A stretch of 20,798 bases of DNA, taken from Alphaproteobacteria bacterium. Lineage in GTDB: Bacteria; Pseudomonadota; Alphaproteobacteria; Micavibrionales; Micavibrionaceae. The position numbers and the translations under genes are program-made. The notes beneath the pieces are model-generated. The model made no database searches and had not been told where the DNA came from. It saw only the letters and a list, made by a program, of their open reading frames with translations. Each line of letters starts with the position of its first letter. Position 1 is the stretch's first letter. Location of the stretch: NCBI GenBank assembly GCA_002701555.1, contig NZVS01000023.1, positions 1 to 20,798 on the forward strand. Reading direction: 5' to 3'. This document shows, piece by piece, positions 1-7,840 of this stretch.

Positions 1-324
1 CGCGGGGAAATACCCAATGACACGGTTTTGGAGAATCAGTATGTGCTGGCTTTTAACGATATAACACCAAAATCCCCCGTCCATGTACTTGTAATACCCA
101 AGGGTCAATACACCGACATATATGATTTTGGTCAACGTGCCAGTTCCGAGGAAAAAGCGGCTTTGTTTGATGCAGTGGCTGAAATTGCCGAGATAAAAAA
201 TTTGGAAGAAGACGGTTTCCGCACGATAGCCAACACAAAATCAAATGGAGGGCAGGAAGTCCCTCATTTTCATCTGCACATACTAGGCGGTGCACCTATG
301 GGCCCGATGGTGAGCTCGTCCTGA
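1..324 (+). CDS. HIT-family (histidine triad) protein, 5' end missing
   Basis: This is the C-terminal part of a histidine-triad nucleotide-binding protein, a family of small cytosolic hydrolases acting on nucleoside phosphoramidates and related AMP conjugates. The frame is open from base 1 and already reads like HIT sequence (RGEIPNDTV..), so the true start lies outside the window; the TTG at 28 is only an internal leucine. Family landmarks are the LAFNDITPKSP strand, the LVIPK strand and the C-terminal HIT signature PHFHLHILGG (H-phi-H-phi-H, codons at 265-279), whose middle histidine is the expected nucleophile. The conventional GxPMGPM-like tail follows and the gene stops at 322-324. Its last 55 bases overlap the convergent acetyltransferase gene. 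Only a few residues seem to be missing at the N-terminus. The family call is firm; the physiological substrate is unknown. Confidence 0.9.
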   Translation, partial: RGEIPNDTVLENQYVLAFNDITPKSPVHVLVIPKGQYTDIYDFGQRASSEEKAALFDAVAEIAEIKNLEEDGFRTIANTKSNGGQEVPHFHLHILGGAPMGPMVSSS

Positions 325-854
325 CACGTTTCAGGATTTGCCGGGAAGCGAATTTTATTTAGCCTGTCCAGCTTTCTGAAATAAGATATCTCATAATCCC
401 GCTCGCCTGTAATAGGCTTGTCATCTACTGAGTTCGGGTTGCAGGGGTAGCTAATAGGCAGGTCCGGGAACTCCCGATGCAACTTTGCCATTGTGGGTGC
501 CAGATATTTCATACCTTCTTCTTCAAAGCGTGTTGGAGTTAAAACAAAGCTATTATCTTGGGCATATTGATATATGGCGCGAACAATCTTAGTCGCACAG
601 CCTTGGTTTTTAAATTCCGGGTCAACAGATATATGATGCATAAATAATTGGCCTTTTAAAAGATTGCTTGGGCGGACAGAACCAACCGCAACAACTTTAT
701 GATCAGGTGTGGTTATCACAAAATGCTTTTCATTGAGTGCTGCTTTGAATTCCAAAAATTGCAGCCGAACATACATATCTGCGTTACAATTGAAAGCTGT
801 ATTAAGGCTATTCAGACCGCTAAAGTCTGTTATTTCAACATCTGATAATTTCAT
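270..854 (-). CDS. GNAT-family N-acetyltransferase
   Basis: A protein of 194 residues starting at the ATG at 854-852; a TTG two codons upstream is possible, but neither has a strong Shine-Dalgarno sequence. It has the GNAT layout: a strand VVAVGSVRPS, then motif A, MHHISVDPEFKNQGCATKIV (residues about 72-91), in which the K-N-Q-G-C-A stretch is the acetyl-CoA pyrophosphate loop (R/Q-x-x-G-x-G/A). The hydrophobic strand before it and the following helix VRAIYQYA are typical. The acceptor substrate cannot be told; the C-terminal half after residue 105 is not diagnostic. The last 17 or so residues (about TIGPIGAPPSMCR) are encoded antisense to the HIT signature of the convergent gene, so this tail may be a run-through extension rather than part of the fold. 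It is transcribed away from comM. Confidence 0.75.
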   Translation of the reverse strand: MKLSDVEITDFSGLNSLNTAFNCNADMYVRLQFLEFKAALNEKHFVITTPDHKVVAVGSVRPSNLLKGQLFMHHISVDPEFKNQGCATKIVRAIYQYAQDNSFVLTPTRFEEEGMKYLAPTMAKLHREFPDLPISYPCNPNSVDDKPITGERDYEISYFRKLDRLNKIRFPANPETCQDELTIGPIGAPPSMCR

Positions 855-934
855 GGGCAAAATATAAATGATTTTATTTATTATGAAAAGTAAAAAATTT
901 GCATTATTTTTAAATATTTAGATGATAGCCCCAG

Positions 935-940
935 TATAAT
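935..940 (+). promoter_or_regulatory. Candidate -10 box of comM
   Basis: A perfect TATAAT lies 55 bases before the comM start in the AT-rich spacer (855-995) between the divergent acetyltransferase and comM genes. No good -35 hexamer sits 16-18 bases upstream (the region is AAATAT-like), so it is a candidate only. The spacer holds no other recognisable element. Confidence 0.35.
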
Positions 941-995
941 TTTAACTTGTTTACGTTTTGTTCCTGTGCCATAAATTTTTGCGGGAGGAAAAAGT

Positions 996-2525
996 ATGCT
1001 TGCGACAATTAAGACAGTGGCGTTTCACGGGGTGGATGTTCTGGACGTGGATGTTCAGGTGCAAATCGCAAATGGTTTACCTGCTTTTACAATAGTTGGG
1101 CTTCCCGATAAGGCAGTAGGCGAAAGCCGCGAGCGTGTTCGTGCTGCCCTACATGCGCTAGGAATTGCCCTGCCCCCAAAGCGTGTTACCATAAATATGG
1201 CGCCTGCCGATCTGTCCAAAGAAGGCTCGCATTTTGATCTGCCAATCGCGCTGGGCGTGTTGGCGGCGATGGAAATTTTACCAGCCGAAGAGCTTGCCAA
1301 TTTTGTAGCACTTGGTGAGTTGTCACTCGATGCCTCATTACGTCCGATAGCAGGTGTGCTTCCTGCCTCCATGCACGCTAATAAAGGCGGTTATGGGTTG
1401 ATTGTACCCAAATCCTGCGGTGCAGAAGCGGCCTGGGCTGGGGATCTGGATATATTGGCACCTGCCCATCTATTGGGACTAATAAATCATATTAAGGGTA
1501 CACAAGTTCTTTCACGACCCGAGGCAAAGCTCAAAGAGGGTTTAAAGTTCAGCGGGCCGGATCTGGCCCATGTGAAGGGTCAGGAAACGGCCAAGCGCGC
1601 GCTGGAAATTGCGGCAAGTGGTGCGCATAATTTGCTTATGATCGGCCCGCCCGGATCGGGTAAATCCATGCTCGCCTCATGCCTGCCCGGAATTTTACCG
1701 CCTTTATCCCCTGCAGAGGCGCTGGAGGTTTCAATGATACATTCTTTGGCGGGGCACCTGCCGGATGATGGTTTGGTTAAAACACGGCCATATCGCGACC
1801 CGCATCATTCGGCCTCTTTGCCTGCGCTTATCGGTGGTGGGCAACGCGCCAAGCCGGGCGAAGTGTCACTGGCACATAAAGGTGTCTTGTTTCTGGACGA
1901 ATTGCCTGAGTTTCAACGCGCAACATTAGAATCCCTGCGCCAGCCGATTGAAAGTGGCGAGGTTCTTGTCTCCCGTGTGAATTATCATGCTAAATATCCC
2001 GCCAATGTCCAACTGGTTGCCGCCATGAACCCTTGCAGATGCGGACATTTGGGTACTGCGGATATGGAATGTACAAAGGCACCCCGATGTGGTGCGGATT
2101 ATCAGGCCAAAATTTCCGGCCCGATGTTTGACCGGATAGATTTAAGCGTTGATGTACCACAAGTCTCAATTGCCGATCTTCAGATAAGGGGCGAGGGTGA
2201 AAAATCAGAAGAGGTTGCAAAACGCGTGGTCAGGGCGCGAAATGTTCAGGAAGAACGTGCCTCACAAATGGGTCTTTCTGCGAAAGTTAACAGTGAGACA
2301 CAAGGTGAAGAGCTTGAAAAAATCGCGCCTCTTGAGTCAGATGCGCGTGACCTTCTTTTGCAAGCGGCAGATAAAATGAAATTATCGGCCCGTGCTTATC
2401 ATCGTGTGATAAGACTGGCACGGACAATTGCCGATATGGAACAAAAAACATCACCCGAAAGTTTGTCCAAGGCGCATATAGCAGAAGCCTTATCTTACCG
2501 CCGCGCAAATTTAAAAAGCCATTAA
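996..2525 (+). CDS. comM: ComM/YifB-family AAA+ ATPase (Mg-chelatase-like)
   Basis: A full-length ComM (509 residues, the usual length), a hexameric AAA+ branch-migration helicase shown in Vibrio and other bacteria to extend heteroduplex during natural transformation. The N-terminal ChlI/Lon-protease-like domain covers about 1-165 (TVAFHGVDVLDVDVQVQ, GLPDKAVGESRERVRAAL). The ATPase core has Walker A GPPGSGKS at 217-224, Walker B VLFLDE at 297-302, the MNPCRCG block with cysteines 347, 349, 359 and 365, and the arginine-finger region GPMFDRIDL near 376-383. The C-terminal Mg-chelatase helical domain has the expected SARAYHRVIRLARTIADM. The strong Shine-Dalgarno GGGAGGAA at 983-990 fixes the ATG at 996. 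Databases often call the family magnesium chelatase, which is misleading. Presence of comM alone does not prove competence. Confidence 0.95.
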   Translation: MLATIKTVAFHGVDVLDVDVQVQIANGLPAFTIVGLPDKAVGESRERVRAALHALGIALPPKRVTINMAPADLSKEGSHFDLPIALGVLAAMEILPAEELANFVALGELSLDASLRPIAGVLPASMHANKGGYGLIVPKSCGAEAAWAGDLDILAPAHLLGLINHIKGTQVLSRPEAKLKEGLKFSGPDLAHVKGQETAKRALEIAASGAHNLLMIGPPGSGKSMLASCLPGILPPLSPAEALEVSMIHSLAGHLPDDGLVKTRPYRDPHHSASLPALIGGGQRAKPGEVSLAHKGVLFLDELPEFQRATLESLRQPIESGEVLVSRVNYHAKYPANVQLVAAMNPCRCGHLGTADMECTKAPRCGADYQAKISGPMFDRIDLSVDVPQVSIADLQIRGEGEKSEEVAKRVVRARNVQEERASQMGLSAKVNSETQGEELEKIAPLESDARDLLLQAADKMKLSARAYHRVIRLARTIADMEQKTSPESLSKAHIAEALSYRRANLKSH

Positions 2526-2604
2526 AATTTTGTTTTATAATGGAAAAAAACTATGTTTAGACGCTATTAAGTCTTTTGTGACATAATATAAGAATAGGAA
2601 TTTT

Positions 2605-3375
2605 ATGGGCGTTTACGACGATACAGGATATGTGACGACACCGTCATACCAGTCTTTCGCATCGACACTTGATGTCGGTGGGCCGTCGAGCGCAGCTGAA
2701 TTTGTTCAACCAGCAAAAGATCTACTTAACTCCGACTTTACAAATGCCAACGGACTTAATGAGCAGGCGATGAGCGCGAAGGCCGGACATGAGGCTGCCC
2801 TTGATGGTATGCAGGTTCGCTTTGCGGAAATAAAAGGTGGAATTCAGGCCGGTCCTGAAAACACAAGTAAGGTTGATGCAAAAAGCATAGGTGCTGATAT
2901 TGGTGCTGGCGCTATAGCTGCTCCTCTTGTGCATGGTGCTGCCCGTGTAATGGATATGGCTCTGCCTGGAGCGGGACTGGCCTTTCAGGCAGGTGTTGCG
3001 GCATATGGCGCAATTGAGCTTGGCTCAAAAGTGAAATCTTATTTAACGCAAGATAGTGGCAGTCTCTATGATGACGAGGATGTAGACAGAGCGTATGGTT
3101 ATGAGGGCATGTCCTATGCAGATAATGCCTTGTCTGATAATATGATTTCCCGCCCTGTGCCACAATCCCAGCCTGTTGTTCAGGAGAATGTGGATTACTG
3201 GAATGGCCCTGACCAGAAACTTGCTGAGCTTGCGGCCGATCATGATCCGACAATGAATGCGCTTGCCAAGCAGGAAGTCGCAACAAGTGAAATGGTCTCT
3301 GATATCAGGGATCTTCAGGAACAGCAGATAGATCACGGGATTGCACGAGGTCCTGCCGCCCCTCAACCAGTATAA
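2605..3375 (+). CDS. Hypothetical protein with a Gly/Ala-rich hydrophobic centre
   Basis: I do not recognise this 256-residue protein. The ATG at 2605 is preceded by AGGA (2596-2599) at good spacing, and a CATAAT (2582-2587) could be a -10 box, so it is probably expressed from its own promoter. There is no signal peptide. Three zones are visible: a polar N-terminus (1-90) rich in Ser, Ala and Asn; a central Gly/Ala-rich, mostly hydrophobic stretch (about 94-141: GAGAIAAPLVHGAARVMDM, then ALPGAGLAFQAGVAAYGAI), which could be a membrane-inserting helical hairpin; and an acidic, proline-containing C-terminus (150-256) with a YDDEDVDRAYGYEGMSYAD patch and a final helix ending GPAAPQPV. It sits between comM and the convergent pssA, 23 bp from the pssA stop. 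Codon use and reading-frame quality look like the neighbours. No function is assigned. Confidence 0.7.
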   Translation: MGVYDDTGYVTTPSYQSFASTLDVGGPSSAAEFVQPAKDLLNSDFTNANGLNEQAMSAKAGHEAALDGMQVRFAEIKGGIQAGPENTSKVDAKSIGADIGAGAIAAPLVHGAARVMDMALPGAGLAFQAGVAAYGAIELGSKVKSYLTQDSGSLYDDEDVDRAYGYEGMSYADNALSDNMISRPVPQSQPVVQENVDYWNGPDQKLAELAADHDPTMNALAKQEVATSEMVSDIRDLQEQQIDHGIARGPAAPQPV

Positions 3376-3398
3376 AAAACACCCTCTAGAAAATGACT

Positions 3399-4274
3399 TT
3401 AATTATCGTCCATCGCGCCTAGCGCAAGGTCGGCGAGATCTTCAGCATTTCCCTGATTTTGTTTTTCAAGTTTCCTGTAGTGTTTATAAGTAAATGGCAA
3501 ACTTATCATATAAGCAATTGAAATTGCCGATAATGTAATCCACGGGGCGTGGATCAGAGCGGCTATCGTAAGTCCGCAAAAAGCAAGGGCGGGTACGGTC
3601 ATTTTGGGTGCAATTCGGATTTGTTTGGAAGACCAGCTTGGGATTCTGCTTACCATGAGCCCGCCAACCAGAATTGCCCATACACCTATTAATGGAAGTG
3701 CGAAATTTAGTTCTCCGAAAGTATGAGGTGCCTGAAACCAAATAAACAATGGGAAAAGTGCAAGACCTGCCGCGGCAGGGGCAGGAATACCGGAAAAAAA
3801 CAATTTTGCCCATTTCGGCTTTTTTCTAAGTTCGGCCTGTGTGGAATTAAAACGCGCAAGCCTGAGGCCGCAGGCTGCAGCTAGTGTAATAGTCGCAATC
3901 CATCCAAGCTTTCCGGCTTCATCCAGACCCCACACATATAAGATAAAAGCGGGAGCAACCCCGAAACATAAAAAGTCAGAGAGGGAATCGAGTTGTGCGC
4001 CAAATTCGCTACCCGCATCTAATAGCCGTGCCGTTGCCCCATCGAGCATATCCAGAATGGCAGAGACAAGAATCAGAAGCACTGCTGTCTCAAATCGTTC
4101 ATTAAAAGCCATTTGTATAGCTGTTAAACCGGACAGAAGGGCCATAAGCGTTAATAAGTTCGGAATAAACTTATGAAGGGCGAGAAGCTGTGCCCCGTCG
4201 TCTTGTTCATCAGAAGAGACGATTGTACTCTCTGCATCTTTAAAGTTTTTTTCCGATTGCGTTTTTTGTGACAT
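3399..4274 (-). CDS. pssA: CDP-diacylglycerol-serine O-phosphatidyltransferase
   Basis: A membrane enzyme that makes phosphatidylserine from CDP-diacylglycerol and serine, the step before the decarboxylase encoded just upstream. The CDP-alcohol phosphotransferase signature DGx2ARx8Gx3Dx3D is exact: DGATAR begins at residue 78 and the last aspartate is residue 100. It lies after two hydrophobic segments (about 37-57 and 62-77), with further segments between 103 and 265, as expected of the type II (membrane-integral) PssA. The length of 291 is slightly above many family members because of a hydrophilic N-terminal extension of about 30 residues and a charged C-terminal tail. The ATG at 4274-4272 follows an AGAAGAA ribosome site. 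The start is 14 bp after the psd stop, so the two are co-transcribed. A sister phosphatidyltransferase of the same superfamily is the main alternative, but the context argues for serine. Confidence 0.93.
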   Translation of the reverse strand: MSQKTQSEKNFKDAESTIVSSDEQDDGAQLLALHKFIPNLLTLMALLSGLTAIQMAFNERFETAVLLILVSAILDMLDGATARLLDAGSEFGAQLDSLSDFLCFGVAPAFILYVWGLDEAGKLGWIATITLAAACGLRLARFNSTQAELRKKPKWAKLFFSGIPAPAAAGLALFPLFIWFQAPHTFGELNFALPLIGVWAILVGGLMVSRIPSWSSKQIRIAPKMTVPALAFCGLTIAALIHAPWITLSAISIAYMISLPFTYKHYRKLEKQNQGNAEDLADLALGAMDDN

Positions 4275-4288
4275 GAAGTTCTTCTGCT

Positions 4289-5059
4289 TTATATATCTAT
4301 GCTTGTCCGAGACTTTTCTTTTGAAGTCAGGTCAGCAAGAATTGTCTCCCCACCTATCGCTGTTTGTCCTACTGTTACCAGAGGATTTACACCTTTAGGC
4401 AAATATATATCCAAACGGCTACCAAAGCGGATAATTCCCATATGCTGGCCTGTAGCTACATTTTGATCTTCGTGCAAGTCGTTGAGAATGCGTCTGGCAA
4501 CCAATCCCGCAATTTGTACAAAAGCAATATGTTTTCCAGATTGTGTTTCTACTAAAGTCGCACTTCGCTCATTGTCTTCGCTAGCCTTATCCAAGGAAGC
4601 GTTGAAAAACTTACCGGCATTATAGACAACTTGCTTTACCTTACCGGCAATCGGAACGCGGTTAACATGAACGTTAAAGACACTGAGGAAAATGCTGACA
4701 CGTGTCCAATCGCTTTCACGCAAAGAAGGCTCAAGATCAAATTCTGCGGGAAGCATGATATTTTCTTTTATAAGAATAACGCGACCGTCAGCGGGTGACA
4801 CGATAAGTCCTTCTTTCTGTGGCACGGAGCGGATGGGGTTGCGAAAGAAAAACAGGCACCAGATTGTAAGAACCAAACCCACCAACCCTAGAAATTCGGA
4901 TAAAAAAGCCAATATGATTGTTAGAAGAGCAAAAGCGAATATGAAAGGCCAGCCCGCAGGATGCACGGGAAAACTTAATGTATTCCAAGTTGTCTTGATA
5001 AGTCCTTTTACCGTATTTAGATAAGAACCTGATTCTGATATGTTATCGTCACTTGTCAT
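4289..5059 (-). CDS. psd: Phosphatidylserine decarboxylase, short alphaproteobacterial type
   Basis: This enzyme decarboxylates phosphatidylserine to phosphatidylethanolamine at the inner membrane. It is a pyruvoyl enzyme made by self-cleavage. The 256 residues hold two hydrophobic segments near the N-terminus (about 36-53 and 56-72), the SPADGRV block (88-94) whose Asp91 is the expected catalytic residue, the conserved FNVHVNRVP block (128-136), and the processing site RFGSR at 211-215. Cleavage between Gly213 and Ser214 would turn Ser214 into the pyruvoyl group. FGSR in place of the LGST of the longer E. coli-type enzyme marks the short family common in alphaproteobacteria. The ATG at 5059 follows GAAAGG on the minus strand (5066-5071). 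It is the first gene of the psd-pssA pair and diverges from the LprI-like gene, with only 53 bp between the start codons. Confidence 0.94.
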   Translation of the reverse strand: MTSDDNISESGSYLNTVKGLIKTTWNTLSFPVHPAGWPFIFAFALLTIILAFLSEFLGLVGLVLTIWCLFFFRNPIRSVPQKEGLIVSPADGRVILIKENIMLPAEFDLEPSLRESDWTRVSIFLSVFNVHVNRVPIAGKVKQVVYNAGKFFNASLDKASEDNERSATLVETQSGKHIAFVQIAGLVARRILNDLHEDQNVATGQHMGIIRFGSRLDIYLPKGVNPLVTVGQTAIGGETILADLTSKEKSRTSIDI

Positions 5060-5100
5060 TTATGTGCCTTTCTGCAATCTTAATGAATAGTGTCACCCTG

Positions 5101-5106
5101 AAGGAA
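5101..5106 (+). promoter_or_regulatory. Ribosome binding site fixing the LprI-like gene start
   Basis: AAGGAA six bases before the ATG at 5113. It decides against the in-frame upstream start near 5053, which would add 20 residues ahead of an otherwise normal signal peptide and overlap the psd start. Confidence 0.7.
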
Positions 5107-5112
5107 ACGTCC

Positions 5113-6105
5113 ATGAAAACTTTTCTTACTATATTGGTTTTAACATTTCTGTCCAGCCCCAGTATGACGGCGGCACAGGATGTCGAACTGATGGGACTGG
5201 ATTCACATTTTGGATATTGTGACGGCATAGAAAGTACGGCACAGGCCTTGAAATGTGTCACCAAACACAAAAAAGATGCGGAAACAGCGTTACTTGATAA
5301 TACCAATACTGTCATTGAAAACATGGATGATGATAATTTGTTCCGTTTTCAGCAGGTCCAAAATAAGTGGCTGGAATACAGGTCGGCTGAATGTGCATAT
5401 GAGGCGGACAGAGTGGCAGCTAGTGGATTAAAGCAAATTACAGAACTTTCGTGCTTGGCAGAAAAAACTCAAGCGCGCGCTGACGAGATACTGCAAAACG
5501 ATATGCGTGCCAGCCAACCAGAACAATTTTCTGAGTTTGGCGTTTTTCCCAGATGGTTAAACAGTATAAAAAATACTTACCCGGATGTTTTGTGGGCTAA
5601 CAACAATGTATACAGTGTAGATATGAGTTGCGACGGAAGCGATGAAAAAATAGTCAGCGGCTATAAATACAACCCTGTTGCGACAGATATAAATGGCGAG
5701 GCAGCTGACGCAGAAGCTACAGTCAGGTATGAGTTGGCCCACTTTTTGGCTATTGCACGAAATCCGGTTGTGGGCAAACCTGAAATAACTGTGTTCGAAA
5801 TTCCTGTCAAAGCGAGGGATTCAGTAGATACCGAAGGCAGTAAAACAGATGAAACAGAAGCAGCTTCTACTGTTTTATGTTCAAAGGAAATTAATTACGC
5901 AGTTTTTGCTGAAGATGTCGAGAAAACGGAAAAAAGTGAAACTCCTTTATGTGCGCCAATAGTAGAAATTACATCAGGTCAGTCTGAAAAATGTAAGCCT
6001 TTATATTTAACCTATAATAACAACCAGTTTGGCTTAAGCTCCACGAGTCCCGCATCGGAAACCGAGGAAATTACCGAAGAAACAAAAGAAACAGGACAAA
6101 AATAA
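5113..6105 (+). CDS. Secreted protein with LprI-like (DUF1311) domain
   Basis: A 330-residue exported protein. The signal peptide is clear (MKTFLTILVLTFLSSPSM, likely cleaved near TAA-QDV, residue 21). Residues about 35-127 match the LprI/DUF1311 pattern: a cysteine in GYCDG (36), Cys48, the QVQNKWLEYRSAECAYEA block (81-98) and ELSCLAEKTQARADEI (111-126). The four cysteines 36, 48, 94 and 114 are placed to form disulfides in the periplasm. Some LprI-domain proteins inhibit lysozyme, but most are uncharacterised, so no activity is claimed. The C-terminal 200 residues are not recognised. They contain more cysteines (DMSCDGS, TVLCSKE, TPLCAP, SEKCKP) and end in a Glu/Thr-rich tail (SETEEITEETKETGQK). 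A LOG-family gene follows 21 bp later, on the same strand. Confidence 0.75.
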   Translation: MKTFLTILVLTFLSSPSMTAAQDVELMGLDSHFGYCDGIESTAQALKCVTKHKKDAETALLDNTNTVIENMDDDNLFRFQQVQNKWLEYRSAECAYEADRVAASGLKQITELSCLAEKTQARADEILQNDMRASQPEQFSEFGVFPRWLNSIKNTYPDVLWANNNVYSVDMSCDGSDEKIVSGYKYNPVATDINGEAADAEATVRYELAHFLAIARNPVVGKPEITVFEIPVKARDSVDTEGSKTDETEAASTVLCSKEINYAVFAEDVEKTEKSETPLCAPIVEITSGQSEKCKPLYLTYNNNQFGLSSTSPASETEEITEETKETGQK

Positions 6106-6126
6106 GAAAGAGTTCAATAGATTATT

Positions 6127-6714
6127 ATGAATAATTCAAAAAAAACAATTTGTGTATATTGTGGATCTTCAAATTCGGCAGATCAAATTTATAAAGATGC
6201 TGCTGTTAAAACAGGCGAGATAATAGCTAAAGAGGGTTGGCGTTTGGTTTATGGCGGCGGCCGTGTTGGATTGATGGGGCTGACCGCTGATGCCGTTCTA
6301 GAGAATGGCGGGGATGTAATTGGCATTATTCCTGAGTTTATACAAACCCGTGAAGTCGAGCACCGTGATCTTACTGAACTGCATATTGTTGAAACTATGC
6401 ATGAGCGTAAGAAAATGATGGTAGATCACGCAGATGTATTCATTTGTTTGCCTGGTGGCTTGGGTACATTAGATGAGACTTTTGAAATTATGACATGGAA
6501 ACAATTAGGCCTTCACAATAAGCCTATTATTATTGCTAATATCAATGGTTACTGGGATCATTTGATCTCCCTTGCAGAAAGCCTTGCGAAAGAAAAGTTT
6601 ATGCGTGCGGAAGACTTGGGTATATTTGATGTTATTTCTGATACTAGCCAGATTCCAGATGTTATCAAAAATGCAAAAATGGAAACCTTTGACCCTTCTA
6701 CTAAATGGATATAA
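6127..6714 (+). CDS. LOG-family phosphoribohydrolase (TIGR00730)
   Basis: A 195-residue cytosolic Rossmann-like protein of the LOG family. Characterised members hydrolyse nucleoside 5'-monophosphates (for cytokinins, N6-modified AMP) to base and ribose 5-phosphate. The signature is complete: YCGSS at 11-15, VYGGGRVGLMG at 41-51, the ERKKMM helix at 93-98 with the catalytic Arg94, and PGGLGTLDE at 109-117 with the catalytic Glu117. The ribosome site is weak (AAGAAAGAG, 14 bases from the ATG), but the N-terminus aligns well with the family and there is no better start. The old label lysine decarboxylase is wrong for this family. The bacterial substrate is unsettled: it may be nucleotide salvage or housecleaning rather than hormone synthesis. 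It is probably in one transcript with the LprI-like gene. Confidence 0.9.
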   Translation: MNNSKKTICVYCGSSNSADQIYKDAAVKTGEIIAKEGWRLVYGGGRVGLMGLTADAVLENGGDVIGIIPEFIQTREVEHRDLTELHIVETMHERKKMMVDHADVFICLPGGLGTLDETFEIMTWKQLGLHNKPIIIANINGYWDHLISLAESLAKEKFMRAEDLGIFDVISDTSQIPDVIKNAKMETFDPSTKWI

Positions 6715-6748
6715 GTTGAGAAGTGTATAGCTTTGGAAAATTTCCTTT

Positions 6749-6776
6749 TTGTTAAGACTAACATTCTATATATTAT
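6749..6776 (+). promoter_or_regulatory. Candidate promoter of the GGDEF gene
   Basis: TTGTTA (6749-6754) and TATTAT (6771-6776) are separated by 16 bases in the AT-rich 82-bp gap before the diguanylate cyclase gene. Matches to the sigma-70 consensus are partial (4 of 6 each), so this is tentative. Confidence 0.3.
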
Positions 6777-6796
6777 AGATGTAGAAACTATTTGAA

Positions 6797-7837
6797 ATGC
6801 ACAAACTTCCGATAAAAGAAATTGCAGAGAAAAGTTGGGCAAGATTGCAAAAAAGCAATTTGTCACCAATTCCTGTTAATTATGAAGTCCTTTATGCCTA
6901 TTATGAGGGAATGCGTCCCGACCTTAACCATGCTATTGACATGGCTGTTGAAAAATTAGGGGATATCAATGATGAAATTTGTCAGGATATTTATCAAAGG
7001 CTGATCGACGACAAGATCAGTAATTCAGCCATCTTGCGTGCTGGTGATCAGGTTTATGAAATGGTGCGTGATATCACTAGTAAAGTTCAACAAGCAAAAG
7101 AAGCCGCGCATAATTACAGTGGTCAGATCCAAGATATTTCAACGAAAATTGTAATTGAGAAAGATGTTAAAAAACTTGAGCAAATGTTGCAAAAAGTTGT
7201 TTCTGAAACTCAAGGTTTATTGCAAAGAAATGCAGAGCTTGAAGAGCATCTCGACAGATCAACCGAAGTAATGTCATTACTTCAAAAAGATTTAGACCAT
7301 GTCCGTCGCGAGGCAGTAACTGATTCTCTTACCGGTTTGGCAAATCGTAAGGCTTTTGATATGGCTTACGGCAATATTGTACGTTCCAGCCAAAATTCAA
7401 AACAGACTTTCGTTTTATTGATGATTGATATAGACCACTTTAAAAACTTTAATGATTCTTATGGTCACCAAGTTGGTGATCAGGTTCTGCGCCTTGTTGC
7501 CAAGACATTAAAAGATGGTGTACGAGGCAAGGATATAGTTACACGCTATGGTGGAGAAGAGTTCGCGCTTTTATTACCTAACACGCCACTAGAGGCAGGG
7601 GTAACAGTTGCAAATAATTTGAGAAAAGCCGTTGCGACAAGAGATGTCGTAAACCGCTCAACCGGAGATGTTTTAGGTCAGATTACGATGTCAGTAGGGG
7701 TCGCTGAATATATCGATGGTGAAGACATTAATAATTTGATGGAGCGTGCGGACAAAGCACTTTATGCGGCCAAGAAAAATGGTAGGAACCAAGTGGCCTC
7801 TTCTGATAAAAACAACAAAATCAAACATGGTGTTTAA
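6797..7837 (+). CDS. Diguanylate cyclase (GGDEF domain), cytosolic
   Basis: This enzyme makes the second messenger c-di-GMP from two GTP. The 346 residues hold no membrane segment or signal peptide. Residues 1-95 form a helical domain with a PVNYEVLYAYYEGMRPDLN block, a layout I associate with other alphaproteobacterial cyclases. Residues about 95-172 are predicted coiled coil, probably for dimerisation. The GGDEF domain runs from DSLTGLANR (176) with the metal site DIDHFKNFND (211-220) and the active-site loop GGEEF (252-256), a variant normally compatible with activity. An RxxD product-inhibition site (RGKD, 243-246) lies five residues before it, so feedback inhibition is likely. There is no EAL or HD-GYP domain. 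The Shine-Dalgarno sequence is weak. The RTX-like gene starts 3 bp after the stop, indicating co-translation. Confidence 0.92.
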   Translation: MHKLPIKEIAEKSWARLQKSNLSPIPVNYEVLYAYYEGMRPDLNHAIDMAVEKLGDINDEICQDIYQRLIDDKISNSAILRAGDQVYEMVRDITSKVQQAKEAAHNYSGQIQDISTKIVIEKDVKKLEQMLQKVVSETQGLLQRNAELEEHLDRSTEVMSLLQKDLDHVRREAVTDSLTGLANRKAFDMAYGNIVRSSQNSKQTFVLLMIDIDHFKNFNDSYGHQVGDQVLRLVAKTLKDGVRGKDIVTRYGGEEFALLLPNTPLEAGVTVANNLRKAVATRDVVNRSTGDVLGQITMSVGVAEYIDGEDINNLMERADKALYAAKKNGRNQVASSDKNNKIKHGV

Positions 7838-7840
7838 CCG

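Noticed and set aside
996..2525. Magnesium chelatase subunit for chlorophyll synthesis
   Set aside because: The N-terminal ChlI/Lon-like domain and full motif order are those of ComM/YifB, and no pigment genes are nearby.
2519..2543. Possible terminator hairpin after comM (CCATTA and TAATGG arms)
   Set aside because: The stem is AT-rich with a bulge and is followed by A's, not T's, on the plus strand, so it does not fit an intrinsic terminator for comM.
2912..3286. 124-codon minus-strand frame inside the hypothetical gene
   Set aside because: The His/Gln-rich low-complexity translation is typical of an antisense shadow; the plus-strand frame has a ribosome site and a balanced composition.
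6127..6714. Lysine decarboxylase
   Set aside because: The PGGLGTLDE and ERKKMM motifs belong to LOG phosphoribohydrolases; no PLP-binding site is present.
6735..6750. GGAAAATTTCC followed by five T's after the LOG-family gene
   Set aside because: The stem could be only about 4 bp with a 3-base loop; too weak to call a terminator.
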